Source of the DNA: Tubiluchus corallicola
Lineage: Eukaryota > Priapulida > Priapulimorpha > Priapulimorphida > Tubiluchidae
DNA length: 64,000 bases
Assembly (NCBI GenBank): GCA_030141605.1
Contig: JAQGDQ010000394.1
Coordinates: 124,001 to 188,000, forward strand
Direction of reading: 5' to 3'
In this document: positions 59,201-64,000 of the stretch, piece by piece
Layout of the letters: each line of letters starts with the position of its first letter
How positions within the stretch are numbered: the first letter of the stretch is position 1
Notes under the pieces: generated by a model
Database searches by the model: none
What the model was told of the DNA's origin: nothing
What the model saw: only the letters and a program-made list of their open reading frames with translations
Position numbers and translations under genes: made by a program

Positions 59201-60651
59201 TTAGCCTTCTTAGTTTTAATTTAAACTGCTAAAAATTATTTGCTAATCAATGACAGACTGTGTTTTATAAACAATATTTCAGAAGTTACAGGATTTAAAC
59301 TGCAATGTTAACTTGGCGGGTCACTTTTACAAGAACCTTTTTCTTCTCATGCAATTTTGCAATTCATCATTAGATATAAGTTAATTACAACGTAACTTAT
59401 ACATTAGAAAATAATGGCAAGACTTTGTGCACCAAGCCTTAATAGAGCGAGCTCTAAATCCTACAACATTAGAACTATAATGTAATTAAGTGACCCATTG
59501 AAATAAAAAGAGATTCACGAAGACCATGTTTTTATTTTAAAACAGTGTTGGCACATCACCTGGCATAACTAACCTGCAACATTGCTGTCATTTTCCAACT
59601 AAGAAACATTTCAAAATAACACGACTTGCTAACAGTCAAAGCTAAAACAACTTTGCAACCGGTTCAGTTAATATTTAAGTTTTCTGGCTGACAATGCATT
59701 TTATTTTAAATTAGAAAAATTCTCAGAAAAAACGTTAATGGATCACATAAATACAACTGAAACTCCATGATTCTGTTAAGTACAAATGTAAATAAGCACT
59801 GATCAGGGCCGTCTTAACAACATTATGGGCCTCCAAGTAAAGCAGTGTACTGGGGCTTCTATCTGCACAATTACTCACAAGAATAAAAATGTTAATGGTC
59901 GATAAAATTAAACATATATTTATTGTGTTGCTACTTTCAGAAAAATCAGTGTTTAAACTGTTTAAACATTAAAAACATGCTGTACAGAAAAGATTAATCA
60001 ACAAAAACCGTTTCATTAATGCCAATGTCCACTTTTAACACAATGACAAATATTTATAGTTTAGTATAGCATAGTATTTATTAATTGGCAGCAAGCGTCA
60101 CAACATGCATAGATTACCATAGTGCCCTTACGCTTGTGGAACACCTGTCCAGCAAGACACACAACACACATAGATTAGCATAGGGCCCCTATGCTCGTGC
60201 GGCCTCCAGGCTAATGCCCAGTTTGCGCATATGTTAAGACGACACTGATAAAGGAAGGGTAGCTGACTCGACCCACTTAACCACTGCCTTCTTTTACTTT
60301 TGTGTAAACTTTACAAGTTTAATCAATTGCATTCTTTATGTAAATATGCTTAGAAGAGATCAATAAACATATCTATATCTATTTTTATATCTATGTTTAT
60401 TCCACTATCAAACAGTCCACATGGCGGGCAGTCTGAGATTCTGAGTCAGTGGTTTTAGGTGACTCAATGTTAAGATGCAAAAACAATAAAAGTTTACACT
60501 GCAATTTCCGTGCGACTGATTTTACGATTCTGGAAAGATGAAGAATATAAGTGTTTACCCGTAGCGTTGCTATGACAACTTCGCGTGCTTGTAGCTCACC
60601 CTCTAGGTAGCTCAGGAGTTGAAGTAGTTCCGTTTTTGAAAGCTCAAGCAT
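29154..60651 (-). CDS. CTTNBP2: Cortactin-binding protein 2-like gene, 19 coding exons, 1,381 aa
   Basis: All 19 exons have GT-AG borders and join in phase to a 4,146-nt coding sequence. Order: CortBP2 N-terminal coiled coil (residues 1 to about 260), Pro/Ser/Thr/Val-rich disordered linker with a PPVPPNKP motif (about 260-560), ankyrin repeats (about 577-850), a conserved central domain, then an NTPase-like region with Walker A GPSGVGKS (1014-1021) and Walker-B-like VIILDD (1082-1087), and a C-terminal tail. In vertebrates CTTNBP2 is a cytoskeletal/synaptic scaffold binding cortactin and striatin/PP2A; the same role here is inferred. The vertebrate protein is longer (about 1,660 aa), mainly in the linker and tail. 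ATG 60651 is chosen because MLELSKTELLQLLSYLEGEL aligns with the start of CTTNBP2NL and has A at -3. The exon's upstream part is then 5' UTR. Confidence 0.88.
29295..30081. mobile_element. Tc1/mariner-like non-autonomous element (MITE) in intron 18
   Basis: Ends are imperfect inverted repeats: CAGGAAGTCCTTGCTTAATG at the left, and CAATAAGTCTTCACTTAACG on the minus strand at the right. Each is flanked by TA, the usual target duplication of this group. No transposase remains. It contains three 37-bp repeats. Confidence 0.6.
29777..29895 (+). repeat. 37-bp tandem repeat, three copies, inside the MITE
   Basis: Unit begins GTGGTCAGCAATGAATC and ends GGCCTTTGACT. Copies differ at a few bases. Confidence 0.8.
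30340..30499 (-). CDS. CTTNBP2: CTTNBP2-like exon 18
   Basis: Acceptor TTTTTCTGTGAAG| (chosen over CAG 10 bp further in because only this keeps frame), donor CCCCAA|GTATGT, phase 1 to 2. Encodes DKDRYIGSYRGGQELQQHL and a disordered Ser/Pro tail. Confidence 0.78.
30735..30822 (+). repeat. 45-bp direct duplication in intron 17
   Basis: GAAGAACAGAATTTTGTAGT through AAGGGTATGGC occurs twice in succession, the second copy running into the tRNA-like sequence. Confidence 0.8.
30815..30890 (+). repeat. tRNA-Thr(TGT)-like pseudogene or SINE head
   Basis: GCGTCTTGTAAATAGAAGGTCGACAGTTCAAATCTACAC matches the anticodon arm to T arm of animal tRNA-Thr, with TGT at 30850-30852 in a CTTGTAA loop and a B box (AGTTCAAATC). 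The anticodon and T stems do not pair, and no acceptor stem forms, so it is not a working tRNA. Confidence 0.5.
31229..31533 (-). CDS. CTTNBP2: CTTNBP2-like exon 17
   Basis: Acceptor ACATTTCAG|, donor GGCGCAG|GTATGA, phase 2 to 1, 101 codons. Encodes AVEWVFSVWQRLNECLAKLG, FGPRHFYSCP and WNHAIAPAVENAIL, closely resembling the vertebrate C-terminal domain. Confidence 0.92.
31673..31735 (+). repeat. Dispersed repeat shared with type III array units
   Basis: ACGATCGTTTCAACAGC...GTCATTCTCAATGCTATAAA matches the type III spacer (near 1728, 13044 and 17989). A more diverged copy is at about 32930-32995. Confidence 0.6.
31991..32347 (+). repeat. 25-bp minisatellite, about 14 copies, intron 16
   Basis: Unit ATTATGTATATTCATCAGTTTTGCT with CATCAG/TGTCTG/CAACAG variants. 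As 25 is one more than a multiple of 3, a stop-free unit gives open frames in several frames. They are artefacts, not genes. Confidence 0.95.
32617..32848 (-). CDS. CTTNBP2: CTTNBP2-like exon 16
   Basis: Acceptor TTTTCATGTAG|, donor GTACAG|GTGCGT, phase 1 to 2. Encodes YIIGTMDKSRSQSLDLSIQQ then RFRWVHCRIDTEPV, a highly conserved stretch of the family that follows the NTPase strands. Confidence 0.9.
34075..34230 (-). CDS. CTTNBP2: CTTNBP2-like exon 15 (Walker B)
   Basis: Acceptor TATTTTACAG|, donor AAAATAG|GTTTGC, phase 1 to 1. Encodes NHAPVIILDDLSKIDVSEVF, a Walker-B-like hydrophobic strand ending in two acidic residues. Confidence 0.9.
35759..35945 (-). CDS. CTTNBP2: CTTNBP2-like exon 14 (Walker A)
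   Basis: Acceptor GATGTTTTAG|, donor GCCAAGG|GTAAGA, phase 0 to 1. Encodes IDQYRSLVFYGPSGVGKSYL, an intact Walker A (G-x4-GKS) directly after a beta-strand-like LVFY, then a helix and a TYVSLSSS strand. Confidence 0.92.
36022..36490. mobile_element. hAT-like MITE in intron 13
   Basis: Terminal inverted repeats CAGTGGCGGCTC (left) and CAGTGGTGGCTCGTAGC (minus strand at right), both near AGCAGC/GCTGC motifs. The interior is AT-rich with no transposase. The 8-bp flanks (CTAAGAAT and CTTGAAGA) agree only partly. Confidence 0.6.
38365..38540 (-). CDS. CTTNBP2: CTTNBP2-like exon 13
   Basis: Acceptor ACAATTATAG|, donor CGATTG|GTAGGT, phase 1 to 0. Encodes GTKRWKVGYPLTASPGELLQ and ...GTLHNYLRL, the lead-in to the P-loop exon and similar to the vertebrate LQNYLRL segment as I remember it. 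Confidence 0.85.
39471..39560 (-). repeat. 18-bp tandem repeat duplicating the exon 12 splice donor, five copies
   Basis: In sense orientation the unit is GTGAGTAGTGTGCGATAG: a perfect GTGAGT donor at the start and AG at the end. The unit copies the last bases of exon 12 (GTGTGCGATAG) plus the first of the intron. Confidence 0.93.
39555..39833 (-). CDS. CTTNBP2: CTTNBP2-like exon 12
   Basis: Acceptor TTTATCCTAG|, donor GCGATAG|GTGAGT, phase 1 to 1, 93 residues after the ankyrins (VNNEDRVCMVVVELDETACG..., WQVLEDSLRHLVAAHF). The donor is repeated five times at 18-bp spacing, and only the exon-proximal copy avoids an in-frame TAG. Confidence 0.88.
39916..41863 (-). repeat. 50-bp minisatellite, about 39 copies, filling intron 11
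   Basis: Sense unit GTCAGTAATCAACTTTCACA ... GTAGGCTTTCAG: it starts with a donor-like GTCAGT and ends with an acceptor-like CTTTCAG. The first copy (GTTTGTAATCAACTTTC) begins at the first base of the intron, so it contains the real donor. Only about 80 bp at the acceptor end of the 2,030-bp intron are not repeat. Confidence 0.97.
41864..41981 (-). CDS. CTTNBP2: CTTNBP2-like exon 11 (last ankyrin repeat)
   Basis: Acceptor CATTTTACAG|, donor AGTATAG|GTTTGT, phase 0 to 1. Encodes ECLEVLHVHSLVSLL and DKQGKKPVDVAS, completing the split repeat. The donor is the first base of a 2-kb minisatellite. Confidence 0.9.
42709..42892 (-). CDS. CTTNBP2: CTTNBP2-like exon 10
   Basis: Acceptor GTATGCGTAG|, donor TCACCG|GTGAGT, phase 2 to 0. 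A Ser/Pro/Lys-rich insert (FIPYRSPYRKPQDK...) within the ankyrin domain, followed by GQTLTHAAALQQSP, the start of another ankyrin repeat. Confidence 0.85.
43057..43187 (-). CDS. CTTNBP2: CTTNBP2-like exon 9 (ankyrin)
   Basis: Acceptor TTTAATTTCAG|, donor GATAG|GTATGC, phase 0 to 2. Encodes NGCTAMHCSIEENHPDCLEL and the start of a non-ankyrin insert (HWNRKSPD). Confidence 0.9.
43607..43910 (+). repeat. 78-bp tandem repeat, nearly four copies, intron 8
   Basis: Unit from GCTAGTTTTGTGATATAAAT to CACATTACT. The first three are well conserved and the fourth is diverged. Confidence 0.85.
44175..44328 (-). CDS. CTTNBP2: CTTNBP2-like exon 8 (ankyrin)
   Basis: Acceptor TGATTTTTTCAG|, donor GACAAG|GTAGGT, phase 2 to 0. 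Encodes CVRLLVDAGADATIQDQNGK and TALHLASTAGHVDCVKLLV, near-consensus ankyrin repeats. Confidence 0.93.
45024..45123 (-). CDS. CTTNBP2: CTTNBP2-like exon 7 (ankyrin)
   Basis: Acceptor TTGTTTACAG|, donor GAAAG|GTAAGT, phase 1 to phase 2. Encodes FLQLLLEKEPNLNCYTSTG and TTALHAAALYGHE, a standard ankyrin core. Confidence 0.92.
45152..45341 (+). repeat. 190-bp direct repeat in intron 6, copy A
   Basis: GTGACAGTAAACAACGCTTA ... GGAATGGGAACACT. A copy differing at only a few positions lies at 45946-46135. A (ACT)n/(TTA)n microsatellite follows at 45351-45400. Confidence 0.9.
45946..46135 (+). repeat. 190-bp direct repeat in intron 6, copy B
   Basis: Partner of 45152-45341, same orientation, about 600 bp apart, preceded by a GTGACA-rich short repeat (45913-45945). 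Confidence 0.9.
46333..46458 (-). CDS. CTTNBP2: CTTNBP2-like exon 6 (ankyrin)
   Basis: Acceptor TGTGTTTAG|, donor CACGACG|GTGAGT, 126 bp, phase 1. Encodes AADMGDTDKLKSLLDES and NDKSTALIIAASKGHD: the first ankyrin helices and the start of the second repeat. Confidence 0.9.
47351..47413 (-). CDS. CTTNBP2: CTTNBP2-like exon 5
   Basis: Acceptor TCATTACAG|, donor TTACTG|GTGAGT, 63 bp, phase 1 at both ends. Acidic linker (GGPPSVDDDSSTVLTQLLFT) leading into the first ankyrin repeat. Confidence 0.8.
50085..51321 (-). CDS. CTTNBP2: CTTNBP2-like exon 4 (large exon)
   Basis: Acceptor ATTCTTTAG|, donor GTTACAG|GTAAAC, 412 codons plus one base. First about 120 residues continue the coiled coil (heptad-rich, VAVLLVQERKELSQRL, family-conserved). 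The rest is Pro/Val/Ser/Thr-rich with PPVPPNKPVL, a likely SH3-type ligand, and ends in an acidic DDSDGANLDIFGPELADLQQLL segment. More GC-rich than its flanks, as expected for coding sequence here. Confidence 0.92.
51981..52314 (+). repeat. 31-bp minisatellite, about 11 copies, intron 3
   Basis: Unit GATTGGGATTCGGTTTCGAT TTCGAAGCTCA, with TTCGAA palindromes and a GGTTTCGG variant. CpG-rich relative to surroundings. Open in all plus frames only because of the period. Confidence 0.95.
53880..53950 (-). repeat. tRNA-derived SINE-like relic
   Basis: Minus strand reads GCAGTTTGGTTGTCTAAGAT...TTAGCTAGTAATG...CTGGTTCAAATTCAGGCAC, with A-box-like and B-box (GGTTCAAATTC) elements at tRNA spacing. Confidence 0.4.
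56406..56545 (-). repeat. Two tandem 5S-like relics
   Basis: ATCACTGACCAGGCTCTGCA-CTGCTTAACTTTG occurs twice about 85 bp apart. It matches the reverse complement of the 5S internal control region and of the relic at 26550. Confidence 0.4.
57853..57960 (-). CDS. CTTNBP2: CTTNBP2-like exon 3
   Basis: Acceptor TATCTCCTGCAG|, donor GTCGAG|GTGTGT, 36 codons, phase 0. Highly charged coiled coil (VVNELEEEKKKHAQDTAQ...). A tRNA-like B box (GGTTCAAAACC) lies just beyond its donor. Confidence 0.88.
58771..59010 (-). CDS. CTTNBP2: CTTNBP2-like exon 2
   Basis: Acceptor ACATTTCAG|, donor CAAAG|GTACGA, phase 0 at both ends, 80 codons. Contains KYGKFGLDDPYAALIRD, equivalent to the (R/K)YG-(F/Y)---DP--AL-RD motif of the family, then the start of the coiled coil (QLEALISQQKQAHRRMKEH). 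Confidence 0.9.
59804..60247. mobile_element. hAT-like MITE in intron 1
   Basis: Inverted ends CAGGGCCGTCTTAACA (left) and CAGTGTCGTCTTAACA (minus strand, right). GGGCC-rich subterminal repeats, no coding capacity, and no clear 8-bp target duplication. Confidence 0.6.
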
Positions 60652-60663
60652 CTTGGGATGCCT
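60559..60663 (-). CDS. CTTNBP2: CTTNBP2-like exon 1 (coding from 60651)
   Basis: Acceptor CTATTACAG| at 60664, so at least one non-coding exon lies upstream. Donor CTACGG|GTAAAC. Codes residues 1-31, with the LSK-EL--LL--LEGEL-AR--VI-LR motif of CortBP2 proteins. The frame is open through the 12 bases before the ATG, so a coding upstream exon is not excluded. Confidence 0.85.
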
Positions 60664-61796
60664 CTGTAATAGAAAAATGACTTTATCTTATAATAAACGT
60701 CTTCATATAGATAGATCCATTGTGCGACACACATATGTGCATTAAAAAAACTCTTTCAAATTTCATGTTTTTTTAACAAAATGCTTTGCAAACTGAAATA
60801 TCATATTCAGTTTTTCTATTTTCTTTTACCTTTTTTAGTTTTCACCGAATCCAAAATGCTGAATGCAGACAGAATGAAAATTTGATCAAGAAACAAAAAT
60901 TGAACGCACATTTTTTTAACTTTTCAGAGTCTGTTATGTTTGTTATTGTAACAACGACGGCCAGGCTTCTGGTTGCTAATAAGATTATAGATCATAAGTA
61001 AAACGAATATCACTGATTATTTGGAAGAAAGTTCAGCTTGTCTAAATTTACCAATCTACAAAAATTTTTACTGCAAAAATAAATAGTAGAGGTATAAAAA
61101 AGTTTAAAAAGTAAACTAAAAGCAAAAGATCTTATGTCAACAAAAACAATTGTTGATAGTTAATATATACATATAAACATAAATATCAAGCTATAAGCAT
61201 CATTCAGCCAATTCCTTTACGCAGAAGCAATTTTAAACGAATTAAAAAACAGAGTTTGCAAAAAAATGTTAACTATTCCTCAATACAGTTTATGTCTATG
61301 ATATGTTTACGCCTACACGAAGGTGTTATAAATAATTCAGAAAAACAACCCCTATATCAGTAAATAAATGAAAACCAGTTTAAAATGCTGATAAGCCTGT
61401 AAATATAGGTCCAACAGACCTTGACATTTCAACAGCATGTAACAGCTGACACACAAGATCATGTAGAAAGTTTTTTACATTGACTTGTCAATTGTCATAA
61501 TGCTCAGCTACATTGACGGAATAAAAAAATGAAAGGGAGGCAGTATTTATAAATAAGCGCCAAAAAGATATGAAGCTAATTAGGACAAGCTGGGAAGAAG
61601 CTGTGATTATTCATCTAAGCAACGCTTGGATGAGTCAGATGCTTGAAACACAGATGCTGAGCTCAGTAGGTTAACAAATTCACTAGCAGTGAAGATAATT
61701 TGCAGCTTAGCAATTCAAATCAACATTAAAGCTTTTAATCACATTTTTCATTATCAGGATAAATTTATGGGACTTGATATATTTAAATAAATACAG

Positions 61797-62526
61797 GTGT
61801 TAAAGGTTCACCTAACAATACATTGTGTTAAAGGTTCACCTAACAATACATTGTGTTAAACGTTCACCTAACAATACATTGTGTTAAAGGTTCACCTAAC
61901 AATACATTGTGTTAAAGGTTCACCTAACAATACATTGTGTTAAAGGTTCACCTAACAATACATTGTGTTAAAGGTTCACCTAACAATATATTGTGTTAAA
62001 GGTTCACCTAACAATACATGGTGTTAAAGATTCACCTAACAATACATTGTGTTAAAGGTTCACCTAACAATACAAGGTGTTAAAGGTTCACCTAAAATTA
62101 CAAGGTGTTAAAGATTCACCTAACAATACACTGTGTTAAAGGTTCACCTAACAATACATTGTGTTAAAGGTTCACCTAACAATACATTGTGTTAAAGGTT
62201 CACCTAACAATACATTGTGTTAAAGGTTCACCTAACAATACATTGTGATAAAGATTCACCTAACAATACATTGTGTTAAAGATTCACCTAACAATATATT
62301 GTGTTAAAGGTTCACCTAACAATACATGGTGTTAAAGATTCACCTAACAATACATTGTGTTAAAGGTTCACCTAACAATACAAGGTGTTAAAGGTTCACC
62401 TAACAATACAAGGTGTTAAAGATTCACATAACAATACACTGTGTTAAAGGTTCACCTAACAATACATTGTGTTAAAGGTTCACCTAACAATACACTGTGT
62501 TAAAGGTTCACCTAATAATACATTGT
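61797..62526 (-). repeat. 28-bp minisatellite, about 26 copies
   Basis: Sense (minus) unit GTGAACCTTTAACACAATGT ATTGTTAG, again GT...AG. Short higher-order repetition is visible (AAGGTGTT and ATGGTGTT variants recur in the same order). The copy nearest 62535 begins GTAAGTTTACAATGTATTATTAG. Confidence 0.95.
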
Positions 62527-63304
62527 AAACTTACTTCAGTAGAATCAGAACAAAATTTTTAAAACCTAGTTAAGTTTATACTACAAATATAAATTATAAT
62601 GAAATCATACAGCAAAATTATATAAAAGCCTAGTGCATGAAATTTTAAAACCGTCTAAGTTAAGGCTAGGCGAGTCGAGTTTTGTTAGAAGTAGCAATAT
62701 ATGTTTCAGCACTCATTAGCTAGCAATGTATCTTAAAACTAATTCATTAATTGGCATAGTTGCCCCAGAAGAAAAGAAGACTTTGTTCAAATCTAAACTG
62801 AGTCACAAGACAGGCTTTCCACAGATTACAATCTACTTCAGTTCGAAGCTGTTATAAATGTAACGTTTATAAGCTCAAGGAATTTATAAAAATTCAGCAC
62901 ATACCTACTTAGTCATAAGAACCTTACTAAAGCACACAAATAAGTTTTTAAAATGTGTACGGACAACCATAATTAATAATAATCAATTTAACAGTAAATT
63001 GAAGAAGACAAAAACATACAAAGTACAATGGAGACCATAAAAGAACAAGTTAAGTTTAAGTTATTTATTTCTCCAAAGCACATAGCAAGTAAAAATAAGA
63101 GCTTAATGGCTTAAAATGATACACAGAAAAATTAAGCTTGAACCCTTAAAACAAAAAATAAATTATGACAATTTGAAATACCACAATATACAAATTACAG
63201 AAATTAGACCTATAGGCTTACAAAAAAAATAGCAGCATTCTGTTTTAATTAAGCAGTTGATGAAATACAGCTCATTCTGTATTAAATTAAGTCACATGAG
63301 GTGA

Positions 63305-63500
63305 GCATTGTCTACAGTGGACAATGGGAGAGCAAAACCTCTAATGTCATGTGACATAAGCATTGTTCACAGTCGACAATGGGAGAGCAAACTTCTAATG
63401 TCATGTGACATAAGCATTGTTTACAGTCGACAATGGGAGAGCAAACTTCTAATGTCATGTGACATAAGCATTGTTTACAGTCGACAATGGGAGAGCAATA
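63305..63500 (+). repeat. 54-bp tandem repeat, about 3.6 copies
   Basis: Unit GCATTGTTTACAGTCGACAA ... GTCATGTGACATAA, containing GTCGAC and TCATGTGA palindromes. The unit has no stop in one frame, giving a spurious open frame. Confidence 0.92.
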
Positions 63501-64000
63501 CCACTAAGAGGAGAGCAAACAGCTTGCTACAAGCTACAAGCACAAGAAGAGCTAACAAGATTCCTCTATGTTTCCCAGTTCAGTATCAGCAAGTACAAAT
63601 ATTTTATAAGTGAGTAAACAGCAGTCGGAATCTGTTCAACATCTTGCTAAGTTAGCTGCTCTCTGAGGGTGCACAACTAACTATAACATGTGCCTGGCAG
63701 ATGTCTTCCTCTAGCTGTCAACTCCAAATGTTATTCAACTGAGCCAGTGAAGCTATTAGTAAAAACTCTTGATGGCCTTCCTTTCTCCCCCACCGATTCA
63801 TACCCTTTGCTCTGGAAAAGCTGCGCAGAGGATCTATTAAAAATCATAAAATCTTATCTGAATTAGTTAAATTTTTATCGCTTTTCTCTCTGGCAACTTA
63901 GTTTTACATTTACCATTCTGTAATTTTGGATAACATCTATATTACCTAAAATTATAGAGCCTAAGTCTGAAACCAAGTTACCAGAAAGAAAAAGAGAGAA

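Larger units (their letters stand above)
60664..64000 (-). other. CTTNBP2: 5' flank or 5'-UTR intron of the CTTNBP2-like gene
   Basis: The acceptor at 60664 shows that transcription starts further upstream. A strong donor (TACTGAA|GTAAGT, exon end 62535) may close a non-coding first exon. No clear TATA or CpG-rich promoter was seen. Confidence 0.4.

Overview
The window comes from an animal nuclear genome, most likely an invertebrate. It is AT-rich, its genes are split by GT-AG introns, it is full of transposon relics and minisatellites, and it carries a complete cortactin-binding-protein-2 (CTTNBP2) type gene, which is a metazoan family. I cannot assign a phylum. Nothing bacterial or plasmid-like is present. 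Everything here was read by eye from the bases, and no alignment or search was run.

1 to about 18,190: a head-to-tail array of 13 near-identical but mosaic units of 1.0-1.6 kb, starting at the window edge and so probably continuing to the left. Units share a head (GTTTGTGGCCTAGG...) and a tail (about 270 bp) and differ in the middle. Type I carries the C-terminal region of a P-element/THAP9-like transposase on the minus strand. Type II carries a Pro/Thr-rich, VNTR-containing block. Type III carries a spacer that includes a dispersed genomic repeat. Order left to right: II-III-I-I-II-I-II-I-II-III-II-I-III'. The tail contains an 86-bp minus-strand exon (e1) with good splice sites, which splices in frame to the transposase exon of type I and also to an open exon in type III. 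The last unit is interrupted by a truncated hAT element carrying a BED-finger transposase N-terminus.

18,190-24,300: gene-poor, with a LINE reverse-transcriptase relic, one convincing but unidentified minus-strand exon, a GC-rich anomalous block, a TATA/stem-loop/AATAAA cassette and a possible three-exon plus-strand transcript.

24,300-26,150: a plus-strand, apparently single-exon C2H2 zinc-finger gene (398 aa, about 11 fingers) with decayed fingers just upstream and a poly(A) signal downstream. 26,150-28,690 is intergenic apart from small repeats.

28,690-60,663 (minus): the CTTNBP2-like gene. I resolve 19 coding exons that join in phase into a 1,381-codon reading frame: N-terminal CortBP2 coiled coil, Pro/Ser/Thr-rich linker, ankyrin repeats, then an NTPase-like region with an intact Walker A (GPSGVGKS) and a Walker-B-like VIILDD. 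Its introns hold several minisatellites, three MITE-like elements and SINE/tRNA/5S-like relics. Three of the minisatellites have units that start with GT and end with AG and begin exactly at a known or predicted splice donor, as if introns had grown by repeated duplication of the donor.

60,664-64,000: upstream flank or 5'-UTR intron of that gene, with a 28-bp and a 54-bp minisatellite and a predicted non-coding-exon donor at 62,535.
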